A DNA stretch of 14,155 nucleotides from Pseudomonadota bacterium (GTDB taxonomy: Bacteria > Pseudomonadota > Gammaproteobacteria > Burkholderiales > Burkholderiaceae), in contig JAEZQX010000409.1 in the NCBI GenBank assembly GCA_023441105.1, positions 1 through 14,155 on the forward strand, in the 5' to 3' direction. The notes beneath the pieces are model-generated. The model was not told the origin of the DNA. It did not search any database and saw only the letters and a program-made list of their open reading frames with translations. The position numbers and the translations under genes were made by a program. Shown in pieces: positions 1 to 6,862 of this stretch (position 1 is the first letter of the stretch; every line of letters starts with the position of its first letter).

Positions 1-20
1 AATTTAAGAACCCCCCCCTC

Positions 21-37
21 GGCGCGCTGCGCGCGCC
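21..37. repeat. GC-rich palindrome in a C-rich context (REP-like)
   Basis: A perfect inverted repeat has arms GGCGCGC (21-27) and GCGCGCC (31-37) and a 3-base loop. It is preceded by a run of eight C (11-18) and followed by another C-rich stretch (about 40-47). From memory, GC palindromes flanked by C-runs are common as dispersed intergenic elements in Burkholderiales. Only one copy lies in this window, so a repeat family is inference. It could also be a transcription terminator of a gene to the left, but no clear T-tract follows on either strand. Confidence 0.4.
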
Positions 38-95
38 TACCCCCTTCCCGCTGCTACCTCGGTCTGAAGCTCGAGACCATCAGCCTGACATGCTC

Positions 96-115
96 GTTGC
101 AATGGCGTGTGCAAC
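96..115. promoter_or_regulatory. Inverted repeat GTTGCA-N8-TGCAAC, possible operator
   Basis: Two perfect 6-base arms, GTTGCA (96-101) and TGCAAC (110-115), are separated by 8 bases. The site lies about 110 bases upstream of the Bug-protein start. The dyad size fits a dimeric regulator, and Bug genes are often next to LysR-type regulators, but no regulator gene is present here. Assignment as an operator is inference. Confidence 0.3.
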
Positions 116-225
116 TGGGCGCAAGCCATCTCGAACGGAGAGGGGTGGGGTAGTGCAATATCGCTTGTCCCGTCTCCGTGGGCTGCCCACCATTGCCGTC
201 CAAAGACATCTCCGGAGACTACAGC

Positions 226-1185
226 ATGATCCGACTGATCCTGAGCACGCTAGTGCTTGCCTGTGCACCGCTGCTGGCACAGGCACAAACCTATCCCGCC
301 CATCCCATCCGGGTGATCTCGCCGTTCCCCCCGGGTGGCGGCACCGATTTCGTTGCTCGACTGCTCGCCACCAAGTTCGACGAAGTCAGCAATTGGAAGG
401 CGATCGTCGACAACAAGGCAGGTGCCGGCGGCACGCTCGGCCTCACCGAGGCGGCGCGCGCGAAGCCGGAGGGCTATGACGTGGTCGTCGGCCAGAAGGA
501 CAATCTGATCATCGCACCTCGCCTCATGCCGGTGACGTTCGATGCAGTGAAGAGTTTCACGCCGATCGGCATGATCGGCACGACACCGATCGTGATCCTG
601 GCCGCCGGCGATTCTCCCTTCAAGAGCTTCGGCGACGTGATCGCTGCGGCCAAGGCCGAACCGGGCAAGCTGACCTTCGGCACGTCCGGCACGGGCAGCG
701 TTTCGCATATCACCAGCGAAATGCTCCGGCAGCAGGCCGGCATTACCCTGGCGCACGTTCCGTACAAGGGCTCGGGCCCTGCGCTGGTGGACCTGATGGG
801 CGGGCACGTGACGCTGGTCGGCTCCTCGATCGCGTCGGCCATGCCGTACCTGCAGTCCGGGCGGATGAGGGCGCTCGCGGTCAGCACCGGCAAGCGCAGC
901 CCGAGGCTTCCGGACGTGCCAACCATCGGCGAACTGGGCTTTCCCAGCTTCGACGTGACGGCCTGGTGGGGTCTGCTCGGGCCGGCCGGGATGCCGGCGG
1001 ACGTCGTCGCCAGGCTGAACACGGAGTTGAATCGAATACTGGCCCGCGCCGAGGTCCGCGAAGCGCTGATCGAACAAGGCATCGCCGCCGAAGCGAGCTC
1101 AGTCAAGGAGTTCGCTGCCTTCGTGGAGAAGGACTTCACCACCTGGAAGGACATCATCGAGAGCACCGGGGTCCGGGGCAACTGA
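226..1185 (+). CDS. Bug-family tripartite tricarboxylate transporter substrate-binding protein
   Basis: A 319-residue periplasmic binding protein of the Bug/TctC family, which captures carboxylates or similar small organic acids for TctAB-type permeases or for sensing. Residues 1-21 form a typical signal peptide with a hydrophobic core and an AQA cleavage site. The mature protein begins with the family hallmark YPAHPIRVISPFPPGGGTDF, and a VDNKAGAGGTLG segment follows as in other family members. The start at 226 is chosen because it opens the signal peptide and has GGAG at 214-217 with 8-base spacing; an upstream in-frame ATG at 178 would put about 16 extra residues before the signal. No tctA or tctB lies in the window, so this is an orphan binding protein, as is common in Burkholderiales. 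The ligand cannot be read from the sequence. Confidence 0.92.
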   Translation: MIRLILSTLVLACAPLLAQAQTYPAHPIRVISPFPPGGGTDFVARLLATKFDEVSNWKAIVDNKAGAGGTLGLTEAARAKPEGYDVVVGQKDNLIIAPRLMPVTFDAVKSFTPIGMIGTTPIVILAAGDSPFKSFGDVIAAAKAEPGKLTFGTSGTGSVSHITSEMLRQQAGITLAHVPYKGSGPALVDLMGGHVTLVGSSIASAMPYLQSGRMRALAVSTGKRSPRLPDVPTIGELGFPSFDVTAWWGLLGPAGMPADVVARLNTELNRILARAEVREALIEQGIAAEASSVKEFAAFVEKDFTTWKDIIESTGVRGN

Positions 1186-1239
1186 GGACGTATTCACGGC
1201 GCGGCCCGCCGTTGAACAGAACGGACTCGCCCGCCCTGC

Positions 1240-1485
1240 GACCGCCGCAGCCAGTGCAACTGCCGCCATCAGCGAGAGCAGGAGGCCGCTGACCCGACGC
1301 GCCACGGCAGCCGCTGCAACCGGCTCCCGGTTTGCGAGCAAGGCGGCAAGGAGGCGTTGCAATGCGCCCAGGAGCAGCCGCAGCCCGCTGGCGGTGCCGA
1401 TGCCGAAGGCGGTCATCACCAGGGAGGCGCCAACGGGTCCCGGAATGGGAACTGTCGCCACCTTGTCACACCTGGGCACCGCCGG
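1240..1485 (-). pseudogene. Probable remnant of a TauE/SafE (UreH-like) membrane protein, C-terminal end
   Basis: The minus-strand frame encodes a hydrophobic stretch with [20 protein letters not shown], which resembles the last repeat of the sulfite exporter TauE/SafE (UreH-like transmembrane) family (GALVM-AFGLGT-type motif). A basic-then-hydrophobic segment, [18 protein letters not shown], follows, as at the C-terminal end of that family. The frame is blocked by TGA at 1486-1488, just before the motif. No frame upstream shows the PCG motif or the earlier helices. Downstream the frame lacks a nearby stop and runs on antisense to the Bug gene. This looks like a truncated, decayed gene end of about 80 codons, with no start codon worth proposing. 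The match is from memory of the family pattern; a chance open frame in GC-rich DNA is the alternative. Confidence 0.42.
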
Positions 1486-1488
1486 TCA

Positions 1489-1689
1489 TGACCTGGATCA
1501 AGGCGCCGGCTCCCTGGCGCCAATCTGTTGCACAATCGGGCGATGCTCCGTCGGCCACCGCCGCGCGAGCCCGGCAAGCCCGCGCACGTCGACATGTCGA
1601 TCGCGGGCGCGGGCTGCCCATTGCAGCCCCGGGACAACTGGCTGGCGGGTTCGCCGACGCCTCAACGCCGCTTCGGCAACAGGAGACCA
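1489..1689. other. Leader region of pyk, no gene seen
   Basis: About 200 bases lie between the presumed TauE/SafE remnant and the pyk start. No coding frame here resembles a known protein. A CACAAT hexamer at 1531-1536 is -10-like but has no convincing -35 partner, so no promoter is called. The AGGAG at 1681-1685 is the likely pyk ribosome binding site. Confidence 0.4.
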
Positions 1690-3144
1690 ATGGAATCCGA
1701 CCGCTCCACGATGAGCTTCCTGCGCGCGACCAAGATCGTCGCCACCCTCGGCCCCGCTTCGACCTCGCCGGAGACGCTGCGCCGCCTGATCCTCGCCGGC
1801 GTCAACGTCGTGCGGGTCAACTTCTCGCATGGCAGCGCCGAGGAGCACGCCCGGACGGTGGCCCTGGTGCGGCAGATCTGCGAGGAGATCAAGCGCGACG
1901 TCGGCGTCCTCGCCGATCTGCAGGGTCCGAAGATCCGTATCGGCACGTTCGCGGATGGCAAGGTGACGCTGGCCGAAGGCGACAAGTTCGCCTTCGACGT
2001 CGATTGCGAGGTCGGCGACCAGCACCAGGTCGGGCTCGACTACAAGGAGCTGGTCAACGACGTCAAGGTCGGGGACACGCTGCTGCTGAACGACGGCCGC
2101 ATGACGATGCTGGTCGAGAAGGTCACCGATACCCGCATCGAATGCGTCGTTCAGGTCGGCGGCGTGCTCTCCAACCGCAAGGGCATCAACCGCCAGGGCG
2201 GCGGGCTGTCCGCGCCGGCGCTGACAGCCAAGGACATGGAGGACATCAAGACCGCCGTCGGCTTCAAGGCCGACTTCATCGCGGTATCCTTCCCGAAGAA
2301 CGCCGCCGACATGTACATGGCGCGCGAGCTGGCGCGGGCGGCCGGCGGCAAGGCGTTCCTGATCGCCAAGATCGAGCGCTACGAGGCGATCGGCAACCTG
2401 GAGGAAATCCTCAAGGCTTCCGACGGCATCATGGTCGCCCGCGGCGACCTGGCGGTGGAAGTGGGCGACGCGGCGGTGCCGGCGCTGCAGAAGCGCATGA
2501 TCCGCATGGCCAAGGAACTGAACAAGGTGACCATCACCGCCACCCAGATGATGGAATCGATGATCGAGATGCCGGTGCCGACCCGGGCCGAAGTGTCCGA
2601 CGTCGCCAACGCGGTGCTCGACGGCACCGACGCGGTGATGCTGTCGGCGGAGACGGCAGCCGGCAAGTATCCGGTGGAGACGGTGACGGCGATGGCCCGC
2701 ATCTGCGACGAGGCCGACCGTTCCAATCCGACGCCGCTCGATACCGCCTTCCTCAACCGTACCTTCACCCGGATCGACCAGTCGATCGCCATGGCGGCGC
2801 TGTTCACCGCGCATCACATGCGCGTCAAGGCGATCCTGGCGCTCACCCAGTCCGGCTCGACGGCGCTATGGATCTCACGGCTGGTGTCGGGCGTGCCGAT
2901 CTACGCGCTGACGCCCGAGCAGGCCACACGGCGGCGGATGTCGCTGTTCCGCGAGTGCCATCCGGTCGCGATGGTGTATCACACCAACGACCTCCTGACC
3001 CTGCTCTCGGATTCGGAGCGGGTGATGATGGACAGCGGCCTGCTGCAGCGCGGGGACCTGGTCGTCATCACCAGCGGCGAGCCGATCGGCAAGTCCGGCG
3101 GAACCAATACGCTGAAGATCGTGCGGATCGGGGATCACCTGTAG
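1690..3144 (+). CDS. pyk: Pyruvate kinase
   Basis: A 484-residue cytosolic enzyme converting phosphoenolpyruvate and ADP to pyruvate and ATP, the last step of glycolysis. The N-terminal barrel opens with [10 protein letters not shown] and contains [11 protein letters not shown] (substrate and K+ site) and [10 protein letters not shown]. The catalytic lysine is in [10 protein letters not shown] (about K227). The metal-binding signature is [10 protein letters not shown] (248-257). A conserved ATQMMESM segment and [12 protein letters not shown] follow, then a C-terminal domain with [12 protein letters not shown]. Length matches the usual 470-485. ATG 1690 is chosen because AGGAG lies just upstream, although the 4-base spacing is short; ATG 1711 is an alternative start that would remove seven residues. 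The aldolase gene follows after 101 bases. All catalytic motifs are intact, so the enzyme should be active. Confidence 0.97.
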   Translation: MESDRSTMSFLRATKIVATLGPASTSPETLRRLILAGVNVVRVNFSHGSAEEHARTVALVRQICEEIKRDVGVLADLQGPKIRIGTFADGKVTLAEGDKFAFDVDCEVGDQHQVGLDYKELVNDVKVGDTLLLNDGRMTMLVEKVTDTRIECVVQVGGVLSNRKGINRQGGGLSAPALTAKDMEDIKTAVGFKADFIAVSFPKNAADMYMARELARAAGGKAFLIAKIERYEAIGNLEEILKASDGIMVARGDLAVEVGDAAVPALQKRMIRMAKELNKVTITATQMMESMIEMPVPTRAEVSDVANAVLDGTDAVMLSAETAAGKYPVETVTAMARICDEADRSNPTPLDTAFLNRTFTRIDQSIAMAALFTAHHMRVKAILALTQSGSTALWISRLVSGVPIYALTPEQATRRRMSLFRECHPVAMVYHTNDLLTLLSDSERVMMDSGLLQRGDLVVITSGEPIGKSGGTNTLKIVRIGDHL

Positions 3145-3161
3145 CCGGACCTGATTCGGTC

Positions 3162-3182
3162 CATAATCACCGGTCTAAGAAT
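3162..3182 (+). promoter_or_regulatory. Possible fda promoter -10 region
   Basis: The gap between pyk and fda is distinctly AT-richer than the coding DNA around it. It contains CATAAT (3162-3167, one base from TATAAT) and TAAGAAT (3176-3182). No good -35 element is seen at 16-18 bases from either. It suggests that fda can be transcribed separately from pyk, but this is a weak call. Confidence 0.3.
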
Positions 3183-3206
3183 CGAAAATTCCCCACCGTT
3201 GACTAT

Positions 3207-3223
3207 CCCCGGCAAGGCCGGGG
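3207..3223 (+). other. Hairpin in the fda leader
   Basis: A perfect 7-bp stem, CCCCGGC (3207-3213) with GCCGGGG (3217-3223), closes on an AAG loop. It ends 10 bases before the AGAGGA ribosome binding site (3234-3239) of fda. No T-run follows, so it is not a standard terminator. It may cap or stabilise the fda transcript or act as a weak attenuator after pyk. Function is inference. Confidence 0.4.
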
Positions 3224-3245
3224 CATCCAAGTTAGAGGACTCAGC

Positions 3246-4136
3246 ATGGCAGACCCGGTCAAACTGGAAAAGGTTGCGCGCGGCAGCGGCTTCATCGCGG
3301 CGCTCGACCAGAGCGGCGGCAGCACGCCGAAGGCATTGAAGCTGTACGGCGTGGCTGAAACGGCCTACAGCGGCGAGGCGCAGATGTTCGACCTCGTGCA
3401 CCAGATGCGTTCGCGCATCGTCACCAGCCCGGCCTTCGACGGCAAGCGGGTGCTCGGGGCGATCCTCTTCGAGATGACCATGGACCGCCAGGTGGAGGGC
3501 ATGGATTTCGCGGACTACCTCTGGCAGCGCAAGCAGGTCGTGCCGTTCCTGAAGGTCGACAAGGGTCTCGCTCCGCGCGCCGACGGGGTCGAGATGATGA
3601 AGCCGATCGACGGGCTGGAGAAACTGCTCGAGCGTGCCAACCGCAAGGGCATCTTCGGCACCAAGATGCGCTCGGTAGTCGCCGAAGGCAATGCGGCCGG
3701 CATCGGCCGCGTCCTCGACCAGCAGTTCGAAGTCGGCCAGCGCATTCTCGCCGCCGGCCTGGTCCCGATCCTCGAACCCGAGGTCTCGATCAACGCGCCG
3801 GACAAGGCGGAAGCCGAGCGGTTGCTGAAGCAGGGCATCATCGAGCGGCTCGATGCAATGCCGGGCAGCGACAAGGTGATGCTCAAGCTGACCCTGCCCA
3901 CCCAGGACGGCTTCTATCGCGAGCTGGTCGACCATCCGCGCGTGCTGCGGGTAGTGGCCCTGTCCGGCGGCTATTCGCGCGAGGAGGCCAACCGCATCCT
4001 CGCCCGCAATCCCGGCGTGATCGCCAGCTTCAGCAGGGCGCTGACCGAGGGCCTGACCGCCCAGCAGTCGGACGAGGCCTTCAACCAGGCGCTGGACGGC
4101 GCGATCGAGTCGATCTACCGCGCTTCGGCGAACTGA
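3246..4136 (+). CDS. fda: Class I fructose-bisphosphate aldolase (bacterial short type)
   Basis: A 296-residue cytosolic enzyme that cleaves fructose 1,6-bisphosphate to glyceraldehyde 3-phosphate and dihydroxyacetone phosphate through a Schiff-base lysine, without a metal ion. The whole sequence follows the pattern of the class I aldolase of Staphylococcus (Fda, also 296 residues): [20 protein letters not shown] near the N-terminus, [47 protein letters not shown], the Schiff-base segment VMLKLTLPT (lysine about K214), and [20 protein letters not shown] 3246 has AGAGGA six bases upstream; the frame stays open far upstream, but those codons overlap pyk in another frame. From memory, relatives usually carry a class II (zinc) aldolase between pyk and purC, so the class here is notable. 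Confidence 0.95.
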   Translation: MADPVKLEKVARGSGFIAALDQSGGSTPKALKLYGVAETAYSGEAQMFDLVHQMRSRIVTSPAFDGKRVLGAILFEMTMDRQVEGMDFADYLWQRKQVVPFLKVDKGLAPRADGVEMMKPIDGLEKLLERANRKGIFGTKMRSVVAEGNAAGIGRVLDQQFEVGQRILAAGLVPILEPEVSINAPDKAEAERLLKQGIIERLDAMPGSDKVMLKLTLPTQDGFYRELVDHPRVLRVVALSGGYSREEANRILARNPGVIASFSRALTEGLTAQQSDEAFNQALDGAIESIYRASAN

Positions 4137-4196
4137 GCCGGCCTCCGGCCAGCCAGCCGGCGCCCTCGGCAGAGCGGCGCCCGGAACTGCCTTCCT

Positions 4197-4224
4197 CCGG
4201 CGGCGCCCCTCGGCGGGGCTCCGG
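4197..4224. terminator. GC hairpin between convergent genes, possible terminator
   Basis: The 95-base gap between the ends of fda and the DUF481 gene contains GCCCC (4205-4209), loop TCGGC, and GGGGC (4215-4219). Outer CCGG arms (4197-4200 and 4221-4224) can pair across a bulge. A hairpin between two stop codons facing each other suits bidirectional termination, but neither side has a T-run, so a classic Rho-independent terminator is not proven. Confidence 0.4.
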
Positions 4225-4231
4225 CCGCGTC

Positions 4232-5128
4232 TCATTCCATCTTGACCGTCAAGCCGGTGACGAACAGGACATCGACCTTGTCGAGGCCGGTGCCGGGCTG
4301 GCTGTTGTAGCGATAGTTCAGCGAGGCGGTGAGATCGAAGCGCCGGTTGATCGCCACGGATAGCGTCGTGTCGAAGACCCCCCGGTAGCTGTCGCTGTCC
4401 TCGAGGCTCGGCAGGAACGACAGGCGCTGCTTGAGGGTGGCGCTGTCGCTGATCCGGTGCTCCGATTCCTGGCCGAGCAGCAACTCCGCGCGGCCATAGC
4501 GGCTGCGCTCCGCATCCGAGACCTCGGTCCGCTGCACCAGGTCATCCTGCGCGTAGCCGATACCGGCGAAGAGGTCCCAGAAGCCGTCGTCGCGCTTGAA
4601 GACGTGGTAGCCGAGGCCGCTGTTGATCGAGACGCGATACTCGAGATTGGCCGGCCGGTCCCGCAGCCAGTCGAGCATTCCGAAGTGGAACCATGTCGGC
4701 GAGATGTTCCAGTCGTACCGGGCGCCGGCGCTGAGCTGGTCGGAAGTGGTCTCTTCGCGGTCCTTCGCATAGAGCAGCCGGCCGTAGAGGGTCCACTTGT
4801 CTTCCGGCGTCGCCTTGACGGCGTCGGCGGTGATGTTGACGCTCTTGGAGGAGCTGTTGCCGGAGGCCCAGCTTGCCCCGAGGCCGGCGGCATAGCGCCA
4901 CTTTCCGTCTTCCTTGACGGTCAGCTGCGCGGCTGCCTGCTGGGGGGCGGCGGCCAGCCCGAGGCCGACGGCCAGGGCGGCTGGAAGAATCCAGCCCCGC
5001 CGCGCGGCCGGCTGCGACCTCGTCGCAGCGGCGGTAGCCGGGCTTGCATCGGCCGCACCGCCTCTGGTCGCGCGTTCCGTGGTCGCGCATTCAATCTTCG
5101 CCATTCCTCCTGTCGCGGCACCTGCCAT
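4232..5128 (-). CDS. DUF481 family outer-membrane beta-barrel protein (YdiY-like)
   Basis: A 298-residue predicted outer-membrane protein of the DUF481 (YdiY, 'salt-induced outer membrane protein') family, whose role is not established. After a hydrophobic export segment (RGWILPAALAVGLGLAAAP, ending AAA-QL) the protein alternates short polar and aromatic stretches typical of beta strands. These include GLGASWASGNSSSKSVNI, WTLYGRLLYAKDREETTSD, YDWNISPTWFHFGMLDW, FWDLFAGIGYAQDD and DLTASLNYRYNSQPG. The start at 5128 has GGGAG about 9 bases upstream. ATG 5104 is an alternative, but its AGGAGG is only one base away. Either way the segment before the signal core is unusually long (about 30-40 residues). 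It converges with fda and diverges from the hydrolase gene. Confidence 0.8.
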   Translation of the reverse strand: MAGAATGGMAKIECATTERATRGGAADASPATAAATRSQPAARRGWILPAALAVGLGLAAAPQQAAAQLTVKEDGKWRYAAGLGASWASGNSSSKSVNITADAVKATPEDKWTLYGRLLYAKDREETTSDQLSAGARYDWNISPTWFHFGMLDWLRDRPANLEYRVSINSGLGYHVFKRDDGFWDLFAGIGYAQDDLVQRTEVSDAERSRYGRAELLLGQESEHRISDSATLKQRLSFLPSLEDSDSYRGVFDTTLSVAINRRFDLTASLNYRYNSQPGTGLDKVDVLFVTGLTVKME

Positions 5129-5155
5129 CCTGTCGCTCTCCCGGGCAAACCGGCG

Positions 5156-5161
5156 AGGGTA
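5156..5161 (-). promoter_or_regulatory. Possible -10 element for the DUF481 gene
   Basis: Read on the minus strand, TACCCT lies about 28 bases before the proposed start at 5128. It matches the TA---T frame of a -10 element in a GC-rich setting. No convincing -35 was found. Weak call. Confidence 0.25.
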
Positions 5162-5173
5162 GCGCATCCGTCG

Positions 5174-5197
5174 GGGGCGGTCGGACGTGTCCGCCCC
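5174..5197. repeat. Inverted repeat in the divergent intergenic region
   Basis: GGGGCGG (5174-5180) and CCGCCCC (5191-5197) form 7-base arms around 10 bases. A second overlapping dyad, CGGAC-GT-GTCCG, spans 5182-5193. It lies just upstream of the DUF481 gene. It may be an operator or chance in GC-rich DNA. Confidence 0.3.
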
Positions 5198-5241
5198 GGT
5201 GATGCGGTTGAACCCCGCCGCCGCGGAAAACGTGCCGGCGC

Positions 5242-5255
5242 GAGAACTAGTTCTC
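5242..5255. promoter_or_regulatory. Perfect 14-bp palindrome GAGAACTAGTTCTC, candidate operator
   Basis: This perfect palindrome lies between the divergent DUF481 and hydrolase genes, 53 bases before the hydrolase start. Its AT-rich core (AACTAGTT) stands out in DNA of roughly two-thirds G+C. The size and symmetry fit a dimeric repressor of the TetR or MarR type. No matching regulator gene adjoins it, and I do not recognise the exact motif. Confidence 0.45.
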
Positions 5256-5307
5256 ACGAGCGGTGTCAGCAATGGCAGATGATGAAGGCTCACCGGAGGC
5301 CACCAAC

Positions 5308-6165
5308 ATGCCGCATCGTCTTCCCCTGGTTTTCTCCCATGGCAACGGGATCCCGCGGCCGGTCTACCAGAAGATGCTGATCGGCCTGTCGCACCGCTTC
5401 ATCGCCACCGGCGTCGAGCGTTTCGGCCACGATCCGCTCTACCCGGTGACCGAGGCCTGGCCCCGGCTGCTGGACCAGTTGCGGGGCCATGTCGCCTCCA
5501 TGGGCGAGCCGGTGACCCTGCTGGGCCACGGCAGCGGCGGCTGGCTCAGCCTGCTGGCGGCCTACCGGATGCCGGAGATGGTCGGCGCGGTGATCCTGCT
5601 CGACGCGCCGGTGCCGACGATGCGCCAGGCCCGGCTGCTGGGCCTGCTGAAGCAGGCGGGGCTTGGCGGAATCCCGGGCCGGCTGTTCGGCCGCCGCGGC
5701 GAGATGCGCGACCTCGATCCGGAATGCCAGTCGCTCTACCGTCGCTTCGGCTGCCGGCCGTCCGATGCCGCGTTCGACGCCACTTCCGGCACGGTCGAGC
5801 CGCGGCGCTTCGATCCGGGAGTCGTCCGGCGCCTGCAGGCAACCTATCCGCTGGGCCTGGCGAACCTGGTCGCGAAAGGACCGCCGGTGACCGGGGCCGG
5901 CCGCCCGATCCCGTGTGGCATGCTGGTCGGCGAGCAGTCGCGGGTGGCGCGCTTCTGCGGCCGGGCGGCGAGCCGCCGCCTGGTGGGAGACAATCTGGTG
6001 CCCATCGAAGGTTCGCACCTGTTCCCGCTCGAACGGCCGCTGGTTACCGCCAAGGAGATCGTCCGCCTGCACGACCGGATGGTGGGGCTCGACCCCGCCT
6101 ACGGGCTGTCGCTGCTGCCGAAGGCGCCGCCGGTGCGATCGAGGATCATGCAGGCCTTCGGCTGA
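5308..6165 (+). CDS. Alpha/beta-fold hydrolase
   Basis: A 285-residue cytosolic alpha/beta hydrolase of unknown substrate. The early FSHGNGIP carries the HGxG-like oxyanion segment. The nucleophile elbow is GHGSGG with Ser76. A conserved IEGSHLFPLE near the C-terminus supplies the catalytic histidine, His237. An acid at GE209 after the LV strand is a candidate third member. A variable cap occupies about residues 105-190. No signal peptide is present. ATG 5308 is chosen because GGAGG (5295-5299) precedes it by 8 bases; GTG 5263 and ATG 5272 in the same frame would add 15 and 12 residues. The gene diverges from the DUF481 gene and converges with the FMN reductase. Possible activities are esterase, lactonase or C-C bond hydrolase; nothing in the sequence decides between them. 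Confidence 0.85.
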   Translation: MPHRLPLVFSHGNGIPRPVYQKMLIGLSHRFIATGVERFGHDPLYPVTEAWPRLLDQLRGHVASMGEPVTLLGHGSGGWLSLLAAYRMPEMVGAVILLDAPVPTMRQARLLGLLKQAGLGGIPGRLFGRRGEMRDLDPECQSLYRRFGCRPSDAAFDATSGTVEPRRFDPGVVRRLQATYPLGLANLVAKGPPVTGAGRPIPCGMLVGEQSRVARFCGRAASRRLVGDNLVPIEGSHLFPLERPLVTAKEIVRLHDRMVGLDPAYGLSLLPKAPPVRSRIMQAFG

Positions 6166-6180
6166 GCGCGGTCGTCGCGC
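6166..6180. terminator. Short hairpin between convergent genes
   Basis: GCGCG (6166-6170) pairs with CGCGC (6176-6180) across GTCGT, directly after the hydrolase stop and within the 31-base gap to the FMN reductase stop. A short pyrimidine stretch (CTCTTT) follows on the plus strand. It is a possible shared terminator, but the stem is short. Confidence 0.3.
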
Positions 6181-6196
6181 CGGCTCTTTCGGTGAC

Positions 6197-6796
6197 TCAG
6201 GTCCTCAGCAAGCCATAGGGCGAGGCCGCCCGGGCATCGCGCAGCGTGCGCGCCCACCAGCGCAGCTGCGCCAGCATGCGTGAAGCGCCATCGTCCGCGG
6301 CTTGGGACGCAACCAGCCGGTTGTCCGCGTCCAGCAGGTTCCAGACGTTGGCGAAGCTCACGCCATCGCGGATGGTCACCGCATGCAATTCGGCGAACAC
6401 CTGCCGCAACTGCTCCACCGCCCGCAGGCCGCCGGAGATGCCGCCGTAGCTGGCGAAGGCCACCGGCTTGGCCTGCCATTCGCTGCCGACCGAATCGATC
6501 AGCTGCTTGAGCGCCGCGGGATAGCCGTGGTTGTACTCGGGGGTCACGACGATGAACGCGTCGGCGGCGGCGATGCGCTGCCGTAGCGCGTGCACCGCCG
6601 CGCCGTCGTGTCGTTCGTGCCGCGGCGGCAGGTCCAGGAGCAGCGGATCGACCAGGTCGATATCGAAGCCACGCTGGCTCTCCACCTGGGCTGCGACCCA
6701 GTCCGCCACCTGGTCGCAGAGCCGTCCGTCGCGGGTGCTGCCATAGACGATCGCCAGTCGCAGTGCGACGTCGCTGCTCGCATGATTGTCGTTCAT
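6197..6796 (-). CDS. NADPH-dependent FMN reductase (flavodoxin-like)
   Basis: A 199-residue cytosolic flavoprotein of the NADPH-dependent FMN reductase / chromate-quinone reductase family, which reduces FMN, quinones or similar acceptors with NAD(P)H. The N-terminal strand and phosphate loop are [20 protein letters not shown]. The family signature [17 protein letters not shown] lies in the middle, followed by a glycine-rich [19 protein letters not shown] that closes the flavin site. ATG 6796 has AAGGGA five bases upstream; an in-frame start at 6841 would lie inside the promoter and is rejected. The gene is divergent from soxR, and its promoter carries a SoxR box in the activating geometry. 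It is therefore very likely a SoxR target induced by redox-cycling compounds. The physiological electron acceptor is unknown. Confidence 0.92.
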   Translation of the reverse strand: MNDNHASSDVALRLAIVYGSTRDGRLCDQVADWVAAQVESQRGFDIDLVDPLLLDLPPRHERHDGAAVHALRQRIAAADAFIVVTPEYNHGYPAALKQLIDSVGSEWQAKPVAFASYGGISGGLRAVEQLRQVFAELHAVTIRDGVSFANVWNLLDADNRLVASQAADDGASRMLAQLRWWARTLRDARAASPYGLLRT

Positions 6797-6826
6797 CACG
6801 TCCCTTGCCGTTCTTGTCGAGGTGGT

Positions 6827-6857
6827 ACTGTAGGACCTCAAGTTAAGTTGAGGTCAA
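6827..6857 (-). promoter_or_regulatory. SoxR-type promoter with 19-bp spacer for the FMN reductase
   Basis: On the minus strand, -35 TTGACC (6857-6852) and -10 TACAGT (6832-6827) are separated by exactly 19 bases (6851-6833). A 19-bp spacer is the hallmark of MerR/SoxR-activated promoters, in which the activator untwists the DNA to align the two hexamers. The layout matches the E. coli soxS promoter closely: the -35 overlaps one end of the SoxR box in the same way. Transcription would start about 20-25 bases before the reductase start codon. Confidence 0.85.
6836..6853. promoter_or_regulatory. SoxR box
   Basis: CCTCAAGTTAAGTTGAGG is an 18-bp dyad that differs at a single base (position 12, G for C) from the textbook SoxR operator. 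It lies between divergent soxR and the FMN reductase, and its right end supplies the GAGG that may serve as the soxR ribosome binding site. SoxR bound here should activate the reductase promoter when oxidised, and probably also limits soxR expression. Confidence 0.92.
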
Positions 6858-6862
6858 GTGCG

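Noticed and set aside
11..18. Run of eight C as a possible phase-variable tract
   Set aside because: It does not lie within or just before any coding frame whose expression it could switch, and it is more simply part of the C-rich palindrome context.
61..78. GGTCT-N8-AGACC inverted repeat
   Set aside because: The arms are only five bases, the loop does not pair, and no gene is positioned to be controlled by it more directly than by the dyad at 96-115.
1332..3245. Open plus-strand frame running in phase into the aldolase, suggesting a large fusion protein
   Set aside because: The upstream part overlaps pyk in another frame and is low-complexity Arg/Gly-rich. The aldolase has its own ribosome binding site and the expected family N-terminus at 3246.
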